Source: Vandiemenella viatica (taxonomy: Eukaryota; Arthropoda; Insecta; Orthoptera; Morabidae). Taken from it: a stretch of DNA of 64,000 bases. The DNA is taken from assembly GCA_031002005.1 (NCBI GenBank), contig JARYHS010008074.1, positions 344,620,932 to 344,684,931 on the forward strand, in the 5' to 3' direction. Shown one piece after another: positions 19,985 through 29,874 of the stretch. The notes below the pieces were generated by a model. The model was not told the DNA's origin and searched no databases. It was given only the letters and a program-made list of their open reading frames with translations. A program made the translations under genes and the position numbers. The stretch's first letter is position 1. The number at the start of each line of letters is the position of its first letter.

Positions 19985-22330
19985 TCAGCTATATACAACT
20001 GTTACGAAACGGGTGGCTCTTCTTTGGACTTTCTCCAATGCCTCCATTAACCCCTTTTGATATTCTAAGTAATGTTGAACCAGTGCTTTGTATGTAATCG
20101 ATTTAACTCCCGGTGTACACTGTTTTAAAATATGACCCAGAAATTGGAGAAAATGGTTTGCTTTACCAATTACCCTCTCAATATGTTCATTCCACAACAA
20201 AGTATTACAAATTGTTACACCGAGGTATTTTGCGGAATCTATGGACACTGCCATTAACTGTATATTCAGAGTTAAGTAGTGTTACCTTTTTACTTATTGC
20301 ATGACGGAATTTTTAGAATTTAGCTCCAGTTGCCAGTCTTTGCACCAGGCGATTATTTTCATAATATCGGCATGTAACAAAGCACAGTCGTCCTGGGTTT
20401 TTATTTCATGATAAATAATAGTATCATTGGCAAATAATCTTTTTTTCCAGTATAACGTCGAACAAATCTTTGATGTCTATGAGAAACATCACACATTCCC
20501 AAAGGGAACCCCGGATCTCACTTCGGTCAATGATGAACGCTCACCGTCAAGAACTACCCACTGTGTTCTACTTGTCAGAAAGTCTGCGACCCATTCGCAT
20601 ATTTGTCGAGATATGCCATAGCCACGAACTTTTGTAAGTAAGCTAGTACCTTATGAGGCACAGTGACGAAAGCTTTTTATAAATATAATAAAACGATGCC
20701 AACCTATCATACGGCACAAATCATGAACTGAAAGTGTAAGTTGTGTTTCGCAGCATCGGCCTTTTTCAAATCCTTGCAGATTTGAGTATGAAAGCTCCCC
20801 TTCGTACAAAAAATGCGTAACGTTTGAATAGATGATAAGTTCTAAAATTCTGAAAACTATCGACGTTCAGGAGATCGGTCTCTAATTTTGAGAATCATTA
20901 ACGTTTCACTCTTAAATAATGAACTTCCACTCAGGTGGTATGTTTCCTTCATCCAAGGAGGCGGTATATAATTTCATCAAACACGGTGCAGCTTCCTTTG
21001 CGTACCTTGAGTAGAATCTAGTAGGAATACTGTCTGCTTGGGGAGGCCTATTTGTTTCTGCGTTGCTAAACAGTTTTGTTATTCCATCGAGGTCAAGGAG
21101 AGCTTTCACAATTTTGTCGGCACGATTGATAAATACCGGGATCTTCTCTACGTTTTCTGTTGTGAAAGTTTTGTTAAAAATATTATTCAAAATTTCTGTT
21201 TTCTCAATACTAATTTCCGATAACCCCCCGTTTTCATTAATCAGTGACGACATAACCTTAAGAGAGCCTCTTATTACTTTTACATACTTTTATAACAGAA
21301 CTTTTATGGATTACTAATCAAATCTTGAGATAAATTCCTAGCTTGGAATTGCCTAAACGCCTTATGCATTGCCTTAAGAGCTTCCATTTGTAACTGGACT
21401 AATTTAACGTGATAAAATGAGTCCTCAAATTTCTTTACCGTAGAATGTAAACGCCTTTGCTTCCTGAGCAAACGTTAAACTTCCAAATTCAACCACGGAA
21501 AGTTGTTATTAACCCCAAAAAACTTCTTAGGGACAAATTGATTTATCGAAGTTTCTCAACATTTGTATCAAGCGCGTATGTTTCAAAATTTTCCGCCAAG
21601 TGATGAACCATAGTCTTATCGTTTGCATAATCGAAGCAATATACGAGTTTATCACGTTTCAACGACAGACTAGATTTCAAAAAAGATATAACAATCGCCT
21701 TATGATTACTTAGGCTGCCTTCTGTACAAATTGCATCTACAATATCCGGATTGCTCATAAGAAAATTACCAGTATGGACAAGGTATCTTTATCGCCTCGC
21801 TTTGGCTCTTCGTCCATCTGTTCCAGAGAATTTCCCGCGAATGATTCTAGGAACGGTTCGGTTATTAATCTATCTCTTCCACGCACACAAGTGTCCCACT
21901 TAACCAATGATAAATATTATTAAATGGCTCTCTAAAATATTCCGTCCGTGTCGATAAAATATTCCTATTACTTTAAATTTCTGCTAATTTTTCCCTTCAC
22001 CCATATCAACGTGCAAAAATTTTGTGTTCAGTTACGACAGAGCAATTAACGGCCAAAAACACACTTCCATCCATTGAGATTCCGGTAAACATTGTTGAGT
22101 AGAAAATACTTCGTTGGATTCAACCTCTGGCGTCAACAAGCTTCCGGGCCCTAATATTATATCTACATCGTTAATCGAAACTGCAGCTTGGAAATATGCT
22201 ACTTTTTCTCTAGCACCCGACAATTTAGGACCATTATCCTTAAGCGTTTTGTATAGTTATTTCTGGAGTTTAAATTCGCATTTATCTTATTTGCATCTCG
22301 AAGGGGAACGGGTGAATAATTTTGAGTTGT
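19985..22330 (-). pseudogene. CR1-like LINE remnant (endonuclease and reverse transcriptase)
   Basis: Minus-strand coding relics run in ORF2 order. Near 22220-22030 is an endonuclease start (GAREKVAYFQAAVSINDVDI, then ILG). Near 21758-21543 is its end (SNHKAIVIS where SDHKAI is usual). Near 21480-21320 is a linker (LLRKQRRLHSTVKKFE), then SLINENGGLS and an ADSIPTRFY stretch near 21253-20912. Near 20690 is a domain A remnant (KAFVTVPHK), near 20560 WVVLDGERSSLTEVRSGVPLG, near 20440-20400 a damaged ADD box, and near 20254-19985 YLGVTICNTLLWNEHIE with a C-terminal QRRATRFV. Sequence between the VPLG box and the ADD box is shortened. Frameshifts and stops make it inactive. The order and the SDHK, VPHK and YLGV motifs suggest the CR1/L2/Jockey supergroup. 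Confidence 0.8.
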
Positions 22331-22609
22331 AACGTTCGATTTAAATGCTCTATCACAACCAGGAAAAAGATCTTGGTTATTGTTACATTCTCATCGCTGA
22401 GCTCAAGGACCCACGCGACTGAGTTGTTCCTAAAAAATAATTCATATCAAAACGGTTCCATATTCTTGCTATCACCTTAATCGCAATCCTCGGTATTCAG
22501 TGGGCGCGCGATCGGCCAAATGCATCCCAGCAAATTTGTTATGGCCAAGCCATGTTCTAAGACTAGAATTAATACCAAGCATGGGCATGAGCCAGTACCC
22601 GTAATTTAT
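22331..22609. other. Non-coding DNA
   Basis: No feature recognised before the GC-rich block. Confidence 0.4.
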
Positions 22610-23580
22610 ACGGTCATCGGCGCCCCTTAATTCCAGCGTCCTCGCCGCGACGGAGCTCCAGTGTCCCCACCAGGCGGTACTCCGGTTTCCGCTTATGCAA
22701 TGGCGTCCTACCGCCAGCGGGTCGACGGCGCCAGCCCCTTATCGCTTCTGCCGACATCCTCGCCATGTAGGTTCCCCAGATCACGCTTAGCAGAAGGTCC
22801 GTATCGTGCACTCCAAGCAGCTCGCCACCTCGTTGTCGCCAGCGTACGTGCCAGGGATGTGGTCGTCTTCGTCCGTTCGGCTTGGCACGCCGCTCCACAC
22901 AACAGCGGTCAGCCGGCAGAACGAGCCGGCAGCCCATCAGACAACACGCCGCCACGCTTCCTCCAGCATCATATCCCAGCGTGCCCCCAGCGCATCCGTT
23001 AGCGGTTAACCAGCGTCTGCAACGCAACAGCTAGCCCTCAACCACGCAGCACAAATCGACCAGCCAAGATGGCACCCTAGAGCCGCACTCTGTAGCGGTT
23101 CCCGGGATTCGGTGGTTGCTACAGCTGCGGCTGTGCACTGCAGCGATTCTCGAATGGCGGACGTTGTGCAGTGCATACCAGCTTTCACGCCAGGGCGGTG
23201 GCCAGCTTCAATCCACCGCGGGCCGCTAGCACTCCGCCTTGGTGTTTCTGCCAGCGTCCCCGCCGCAGAGTCACCAATGCACACCACGGCAGACGCCGAT
23301 ATCCACGCAGCAGAGGTCCACCAACGTTGCCGTCGGTCCGCCCCGCCGACATCACGCCGCCGCGCCGAGTCGGCACTCCATCTTCATAATGTTGGCTCCT
23401 GGAAGTCCCTAGCACCGGAGACAAGAGTGGTGGACTTAGCTGACGATTGTCCCCTCCCCCCCGAATAGTCCGCCCCTTCGCCCCCAGAAGCCACTTGTCG
23501 AAGCTGTAGTCGCGCTGCTGCTGTCCCTCGCTGTAGGTAGGTCCGCCGCGGTCGGCTGCCCGGCGCGAAGTGTTTACCAC
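22610..23580. other. GC- and CpG-rich block of about 1 kb, unidentified
   Basis: GC content rises abruptly near 22615 and falls near 23580, in otherwise AT-rich DNA. Several overlapping open frames of 110-170 codons exist on both strands, as expected from low stop density in GC-rich sequence. None shows a domain, a consistent codon pattern or clear splice sites. It could be the leader of a retroelement, a CpG-island promoter or an exon-bearing segment. Confidence 0.5.
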
Positions 23581-24913
23581 ACCATATTCGTTAATATACT
23601 CAACAGTTTGTATCAAGCCTGGTATGTGAGCATTTAACAAAGGACTTGACATTTGGTAAGGCCATACTAATTTCGGATTTACATGACTTTCCAAAATTAC
23701 CCTAGGTGAATACTACGATGATTTCTTCCAATTATCATGGCGTGATTCTTTGCTGTTCCGTGTTCCTCTACCGGATCTAATAGCCTATGTCTTAAGGAGG
23801 AAAACTAGAAACAATCAAAGTAAAAAAAAAAAAAGTCTATGATCTGCTCTTTTCTAACTTATCAAGAATAATGTCTTATTTAAACCATATTATACAAATA
23901 TTGTGAGGGTAGGCTGTGATGGTTTTGGATTTGACCAATCCAGTGGTGCTGCTGAAATAGAATGTAGAATATACACCTTTCCTACATGTTCACGTTATTT
24001 TATGGCAACATTAAAAGATGATACTATGGATTTGGAAAATTATAATCAAGCCAGCTAAATTCTATATTTTAAACGACAAGAGCATAGTACAGTTCGCATA
24101 CATGTAGCTTGAAAAGAATGCGACTAAGACGAGATCAGCACAGTTTCCCGGTAGTCATTGGATACCGCGTAACATATCTGAAAAGTGATTTACTTAAAGA
24201 CAAAAAAAAATATGTGTTAATTCCCTGCACCAAAGATAGATCGCCCTTCACAGAACTGACGTAAGAAGTCACGCTAGTATCCATTATCTTTGGATGACTA
24301 CTGACAGTGTAATGAAATGAGCAACAGAAACCACTCCCTTCTCTTTTTGTCTTCAAGCTGTAAGTCGTTATTAAGTGTGATCTCATCAAAAGTACTTAAT
24401 TAAACGAGTCTTCATACAGAAAGCCGTTGTTTTTGCATCACGTAATTACATCAAGTTATCGTTTGAGAGCAGTTATGGCGTGGTAACACTTTCATAAACT
24501 ACTGTTTGTAAATAGCATGTGTTGTTCACAGCTTGTTAAGTTACATGCCCTGGGGGGAAACGGCAGCGAACAGGCTGTTACAACAAACCTGTGGTTACTG
24601 AGACTAAACGTGTTATGGTCGAAAGTCAAAATATTTCGACTGACTTATTTTCTGTTTTACGTCAGTCACAGATTACAAAGCAAGTATTAGTCACTGAATG
24701 ATGAAAAAAATGTTAATTTACTTTTACTTGTATGATTAATAGTTTACTGAATTTGTTAAGTATTCATTCATCATTCACTCATAACTTCAGAATGATCACC
24801 ATAATTCATAATTCCGGTTTTGTGAAAATACTGATAATTTTGTCACTTGTTTTTAATATCTAAGATGAAATTTGAAATAGACACTAAAAAAGTTTGACAA
24901 AATAAATTAAAAA
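23581..24913. other. AT-rich intergenic DNA
   Basis: Nothing recognised. Confidence 0.4.
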
Positions 24914-25073
24914 ACTGGGCATTCAGATTTGGGTTTTTCCATTGTTTTCACAAATCAGTCCAGGCAAATGCTGGGATGGTTCTCCTAAAAGCCGTTGCCG
25001 ATTCCGCTTTGCTTGACCTCCGTCCTTTCTTGCCTCTAATAACATCAACGTCGACGAGGAGTAAAGCCAGAAA
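24914..25073 (+). mobile_element. SINE, 5' truncated
   Basis: The body matches the common SINE of this window: TCCAGGCAAATGCTGGGATGG near 24959, then the CGTCGACGAGGAGTAAAGCCA tail near 25050. The tRNA-like head is absent. An A-run ends the copy. Confidence 0.75.
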
Positions 25074-26164
25074 AAAAAGGAACAAATACCTATACACATG
25101 ATTTCAGCTTGTACGATGATTTGGTTTCCAATATTTGTACTTAAAAAAAATAATTTTGAGTAGTCTGCTGAGAATGGAAGAATACAGCATAGCTCTCTTA
25201 CTCATCCTCTACTAATAGGAAACATTTGTACGTCAAAAAATATTGTAACTATTTAGAACTTGTGTTGAAACAATTCCTCCGACAGATTGTTCCTTTAAAC
25301 CAAACTGCGTGCGTTAAGCTTGTCGCAAGGTCAAATTCTTGTTGGGATTCAAAGAAATATGATTAATGCATCATAAGCAGTTATTCGTAACAGAGACGAG
25401 CATTTGGTAATTTTATCTGAATAAGATTTGTAATTGATTAACGGCCTGCTCTATCTAAAAAAATACTATTGACTGTAGAAATGAAATTTATTTATTTTAT
25501 TCGATTAGGAAAACCAGAATCTCCAAGACTGAAAGTTAGCAGTCGATGACTCCAGTTATATTGTAGCAGCACACAACATACATGCATCAATATCAGGTCG
25601 TCTGCATGCGGTCATCAGCACCTTATCTGTTTCTCTCAATACATCTGTACTTGGAAAACACACCATTAGTGGAACCATCTGGCACACTGAAATGGAAAAC
25701 GAGTGGTAGACGTCTGAAAATATAACAATAATAGTAATAAGGCCGTAATCGACTTAAATAAAACGCGTTGTGTCTGGAGACGGCTCACCTCATTGTCTCG
25801 GCAAACTTAGGCGAGTCTTGATAATGCCCGAAGTATTAGTTGTACTGACTACCACTAAAGCGCTGCTTATTCAAATGAATAATGCATTGACTTTATTTAC
25901 GCTTATATTGTTAAAATAATGTGTAAATTTCTAATAAAAAATCTAATCTTATTTTAATTGCACTTACATTGTGAAAAGACGGTGTAACTGCGATGTCAGC
26001 TAAATTCAATTACAGTCGTGTAGCAGGGATAAATGTAATAATGTGAGGCGGAGGTATAAAAAATATGTAATATGACGTTCGTTTAAATTAATATGTTGCT
26101 TTTTGTTATTTACGACGACTAATAGCAGAAATTCATGTAAAGAGAAGAGCATCTGATGTTTACT
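25074..26164. other. AT-rich intergenic DNA
   Basis: Nothing recognised. Confidence 0.4.
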
Positions 26165-26401
26165 TTTTTTAACTGCTTAATGTCTCTTAACAGCGAGGTC
26201 ATTAGAGAAGGGAAAAGATGGGGGCAAGGAGTGGGAAGGAATTCTACCATGGCCTTTTGAAGGAAGCATCCCGGCATTTGCCTGGAGTGATTTGGGAAAC
26301 CATGGAAAACCATACTCTGGATGTCCGGACGGGGATTCGAATCGCCGTCCTCCCGAATGCGAGGCCAGAACGCTAACCGTTACACCACCACTCTCGGTCT
26401 G
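26165..26401 (-). mobile_element. tRNA-derived SINE, near full length
   Basis: Read on the minus strand: GTGGTGTAACGGTTAGCG (A box region), CGCATTCGGGAGGACGGCG, B box GATTCGAATCC, CATCC, then the CACTCCAGGCAAATGCCGGGA body and a GACCTCGCTGTTAAGAG end. From memory this order matches the widespread locust SINE with a tRNA-like head. Confidence 0.85.
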
Positions 26402-26525
26402 AAGTTTACACTGTATTATCCGTGGCAGTTACAGGAACTAAGAAACAATATAACCCAAAGGCCCGGTCAAACAGAGCGCGGGCAGCGGGCGCGTGCAGAG
26501 AAGTCTGCACGCAGCGGGCACTGTA

Positions 26526-27258
26526 CAGTGCTCCAGCTTTGAATATCCGTAGATGGCCGCTAAAATTTCCGTAGATTTGGTACAAAAATCTGGAGACTTG
26601 GTAATTGAAAGACTGAAGCAATCATTTCTGAAGAGAGAGTCAAAATTAAGAATGCTTTTTATTTCCAGGTCTTTAAAATTACAAAAATAATATTCTACAT
26701 TGAAAGTAAGAAATATCTGTGAACATATTTTATACATCGTCACTTTCATCACTGCTGCTGCTATGCCAAGTGTTTTTTTTATTTTTCCATAGTGACCATA
26801 CTTTTTTCTATGTTGACATTAAATTTAGGTTATCTTCAGTAACAGTAAATACTAAAAAACGGCTGCCCCTTTGACTCTCGGGTATTGGTTAAACCTTCTC
26901 GGAAGGCACTGCTTTGTAAGCCGTGCCAATAGAGTTTCACCGTGCATAAAGAGTGTGGCGATAGTTTTGTGTTACGGTCTTTTAAGATTTATAAAAATTG
27001 TTGTCAAACAAAATATGAGCTATATTTCAATCGTTGGTTCACACGAGCGGTTGCAAGGAATCGATTCATAGTTATTGGCAATTCTATAATCTATTAACAC
27101 TATACGCTCAAAGTTTAACAAAACACCAATATAAGGAAAAATCAACAAATGATACAAAGTCTCAAAAATCCGTAGATATTTTAAACAAAATCTGAAAATC
27201 CTAAATTTTCATAAAAATCCGTAGATCTACGGACAAATCCGTAGAAATGGCAGCACAG
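26526..27258. mobile_element. hAT-type MITE with 8-bp target duplication
   Basis: 733 bp starting CAGTGCTCCAG and ending GGCAGCACAG, so both ends read CAGTGCT/CTGTGCT from outside. Exact 8-bp repeats GCACTGTA flank it at 26518-26525 and 27259-27266. Inside both ends the motif CCGTAGA recurs (near 26547, 26572, 27170, 27220, 27238) in direct and inverted orientation, like subterminal transposase binding sites. No coding sequence. Eight-base duplications and CAGTG-type ends are hAT features. Confidence 0.75.
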
Positions 27259-27372
27259 GCACTGTATCAGATTGTATTGCATCAACCCTGTCAGACAGAA
27301 GGCGGGCAGAACTGGCGATCCAGTCGCGGGAGCGATCAGGTTGTGAGTGCACACAGATATCGCGCGATCACG

Positions 27373-27516
27373 TCGAGCTGGCGAATGTCGAAACTGAGGA
27401 ATTATTTAATTTGGTGCACGAAAAAAAAATTATTTAGTTCATCCACGTCACCCCGACTACAAAAACAACAAGAAAAGTGAAGCTTGGATTGCGGCGAAAA
27501 TGAAAAAACATGCAAT
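27373..27516 (+). pseudogene. MADF-domain fragment of a Harbinger-type accessory protein
   Basis: Two frames are needed. The first gives VETEELFNLVHEKK, then a stop. One base further on, HPDYKNNKKSEAWIAAKM follows. Together these are the N-terminal half of a MADF (Myb/SANT-like) DNA-binding domain, in which ELxxLVxxxxxLxDxxHPDYKxxxxxxxAW is usual. A frameshift at the A-run near 27420-27435 separates them. In PIF/Harbinger elements a Myb/MADF protein helps the transposase bind DNA. The fragment is non-functional. Confidence 0.6.
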
Positions 27517-27711
27517 TTCTAATTGAATTACTATTTATCGATCTTAAAGCATTTTATTTCGTTTATCATTTGAATTACATTATCATTATTTATTTGTTAC
27601 ATTTATTTTGTTGCAACTTATTATTATTTACTTGCATTTTGGCATATAATCATATAATTCTGTTTATTTAAGTAAGCAGGAAAGTAGTAAGCACGTATGT
27701 TTACGATACGT

Positions 27712-27954
27712 TTAAATATCAATTAGAAAATTAAAGTAAATGACGAATTGATCTGTCACTTGAACTTGATCTCTAGTTTGTAGGCGTTGTATTTGAGAAC
27801 GCCAGAACGCCGTTCTGGACAGGTTTGGACTATCTGATATTCCATCACTTGTGATATCTGCAGCATTATTACATCGAAAATAACTGGGCAAGCAACATAT
27901 TGCTTTTACAACATATTCTGCAGTTTCAATTTCCGTCTCCATTGCTATTAACAA
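27712..27954 (-). pseudogene. Harbinger-type transposase C-terminal fragment
   Basis: The minus strand reads ETAEYVVKAICCLPSYFRCNN, followed by AADI. Harbinger transposases end their catalytic region with a VKAxCxLHN(Y/F)L motif; here HN is replaced by PS. Upstream in this frame only an AAT microsatellite remains, so the DDE core is lost. It converges on the MADF fragment, a layout used by PIF/Harbinger elements. Confidence 0.5.
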
Positions 27955-28005
27955 TAATAATAATAATGATAATAATAATAATAAATAAATAAAAATATTT
28001 AAAAA
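27955..28005. repeat. (AAT)n-type microsatellite
   Basis: Runs of AATAAT and AAATAAAT, followed by an A-run. Confidence 0.85.
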
Positions 28006-28177
28006 AAAAACTAACTTGCCGCTTCTGGGCTAATATACCAATATTATTTTCAGCGACACTTCGCGCTCTAATAAGCCATTATATATTTTCTTTGATCGTC
28101 TGTCGGGAAAGGGCACAGTAAATAAATCTGCAGTATGAAACATTCGTCGCCTACAAATATATGAGGGAATGGTTTCA

Positions 28178-28446
28178 CAGTGAACGAATTCACAATAAAC
28201 GGAGGAATTTCATAAGACAGCTCGTTGTGGTTTCTTTAAAACGGCCACAGTACGCCATTCGCACTGATAACAAGAGCCAGACCGCGTTGTGGCTATCTCA
28301 AAAGGGCTACAATCCGCTCTACGCGTTGAGGTTACTAAGAAAAGCCACAACGCGTTCTGAACGTTATCTGATGCAACCACGACACGACGGGCGTGCCGTA
28401 AAGACATATTCTCAAGTTAATTAGTAATCAGGTGATGTTAAGAAAA
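28178..28446 (+). repeat. Left inverted arm, built of palindromic subrepeats
   Basis: Within the arm, GTTGTGG or GTTGAGG is followed about 20-30 bases later by GCCACAA or GCTACAA, three times in series, each with adjoining CGCG or CGC. The arm is therefore a chain of imperfect 30-35 base palindromes. Confidence 0.75.
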
Positions 28447-28530
28447 TAGAACAGTCTTTTTCATCACCGTGTCTTTATCCTTAATCATTTTCTGATATAA
28501 GTTGGCAGTAAAATTATTAAAATAAATAAA

Positions 28531-29106
28531 TTATTTACTATTACAAGAGCTATTACCATGAAATTGTGAGTTACACTTTAATTTCTTTGAGCAACATTTG
28601 CATTTATTATCAATACAGTATCTTTTACATTGACACATTATAAAGCCTTGTTGACATTCAGATGGTAACATAAATGGAAGGCAATGCGTTAAAGGAGTTG
28701 AGAGACGTCCTGAATTTTAAAGTTACTATCTGAAAGTGTAAATTCATTAAATCGGCTGAGAAGACCTTCCTTGTTTACTAACTAAGACCTGATGGATTAA
28801 TGCTCATAACACTGCTAAAACATAGCTGGGAGCTTAGGGTACCCTAACTAAAACAGTAGAACCAATTTTAACGGTAGAAAACTTTAAGTTGTACAGTGAA
28901 ATAATTTTATGTGGCTGTTTCTCTTGGCCGGAATTGGCACTTACTCTATCGACATTGATAATGGTCTTTCCTAAACAGAGCTTACAACTAATATTTGCTC
29001 CAAACCACTCAATCTCGTTGCTTTCTCCACAGATAACGTGAACATATTCATGACACTCTGAACACTTGTGAGCTCCTGAGGTGTCATTTTCACAAATAAC
29101 GCAACT
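28531..29106 (-). pseudogene. KRBA2-type integrase C-terminal zinc-finger and Cys-rich tail
   Basis: On the minus strand the relic starts CVICENDTSGAHKCSECHEYVHVICG, broken here as CVICENDTSGAH then KCSECHEYVHVICG, then WFGANISCKLC: a Cys/His zinc finger. The frame continues through KIGSTVLVRVP, where two or more stops fall, to a Cys-rich end, GFIMCQCKRYCIDNKCKCC then SKKLKCNSQFHGNSSC, and TAA at 28531-28533. This order (zinc finger, VGSxVxVxVP, then CxCxxxCxxxxCxC...CHG...C) is what I know from KRAB-A domain-containing protein 2-like integrases of insects. The RNase H-like DDE core that should precede it is absent. Stops make it a pseudogene. Confidence 0.65.
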
Positions 29107-29235
29107 TTTTATTAAATTTAAATTTTAAGCTTTTTCTAAAATAATATTTCCCTGTAAAAGATGCAGTATCGAAAAAAAATTCAATGTTGCCTAAAGAGCA
29201 TAAAACGTAACCCAAAATGTCACCTTTTTTTGCTT

Positions 29236-29462
29236 ATGGTTCTACGTCAACGTCGAGGTCATTTGAGGCAGGTAAAGACTGGGGGGCAAGGAACGGGAAT
29301 CAATTCGGCCATGGCCATTTTAAAGGAATCTTCACGGCTTTAACCTGGAGTGATTTGCGGAAACCATGGAAAATTCGAATCTTGATGGCCGGCCGGGGAT
29401 TTGAACCCGAGTCCTCCCGAAAGCCAGGCCAGAGCTATCCTTCTCACACACCACGCTTGGTA
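29236..29462 (-). mobile_element. tRNA-derived SINE inside the inverted-arm element
   Basis: Minus strand: GGCCTGGCTTTCGGGAGGAC, B-box variant GGGTTCAAATCCC, GGCCATCAAGATTCG, the ACTCCAGGTTAAAGCC body and a GACCTCGACGTTGACGTAG tail. Its position between the arms makes it younger than the host element. Confidence 0.8.
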
Positions 29463-29611
29463 AAATGCCACGGTAATATTTTTTTGTAAAAGTAAATACC
29501 TCTGCAACATTATTAGTAATTTTGTTACAACTTTCTTTATTTTAATAACTTTACTGTCAACTGGTATCAGACAATAATTAAAGATAAACAGTAATGAGAA
29601 AGTGTGTTTCA

Positions 29612-29874
29612 TTTTTTTAACATCACCTGATTATTAATTAACATTCAGAATATATAGTTACAACCTGCCCGTCGTGCCGTGGTTGCATCAACTAACTTTC
29701 AGAACGCATTGTGGCTTTTCTTAGTAACATCAACGCGTAGTGGTCAAATATCATGAGAGCAACGACGCGTGGCAACGCATTCTGGCTGTTTTGGTCAGTG
29801 CCTCAACGCGAATAATATGTTGTGGCCGTTTTAAAGAAACCACAGTGTGTTTTAGTAGTTTATTTCGCTCACTG
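29612..29874 (-). repeat. Right inverted arm
   Basis: Reverse complement of the left arm at roughly 75-80% identity by eye, keeping the TTTCTTTAAAACGGCCACA and CTAAGAAAAGCCACAA palindrome halves. Confidence 0.75.

Larger units (their letters stand above)
26454..27960. mobile_element. PIF/Harbinger-like element remnant (approximate limits)
   Basis: A GC-rich start, GGCCCGGTCAAACAGAGCG, resembles Harbinger-type termini. Downstream are a + strand MADF-domain relic and a minus-strand relic of a Harbinger transposase C terminus, the two proteins such elements carry. A hAT MITE at 26526-27258 interrupts the left part; its 8-bp target duplication shows the sequence was continuous before. No right terminus was recognised; a microsatellite starts at 27955. 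Confidence 0.5.
28178..29874. mobile_element. DNA transposon remnant with about 265-bp inverted arms and integrase tail
   Basis: Bases 28178-28446 match the reverse complement of 29612-29874, with shared blocks GTGGTTTCTTTAAAACGGCCA, GTTACTAAGAAAAGCCACAA, CACGACGGGC and AATCAGGTGATGTTAA. Between the arms lies the minus-strand C-terminal part of a KRBA2-type integrase and one later SINE. Long terminal inverted repeats around an integrase-derived protein fit a Ginger-like (integrase-type) DNA transposon; that class is inference. The element has lost the catalytic core. A target duplication was not identified. Confidence 0.65.

Noticed and set aside
22614..23694. Open frames of 113-169 codons on both strands
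   Set aside because: Low stop density is expected in this GC-rich block. Frames overlap on opposite strands and no domain or splice signals support any of them.
28161..28424. 87-codon frame across the left inverted arm
   Set aside because: The palindromic arm is open by chance, and the matching right arm does not preserve the frame.
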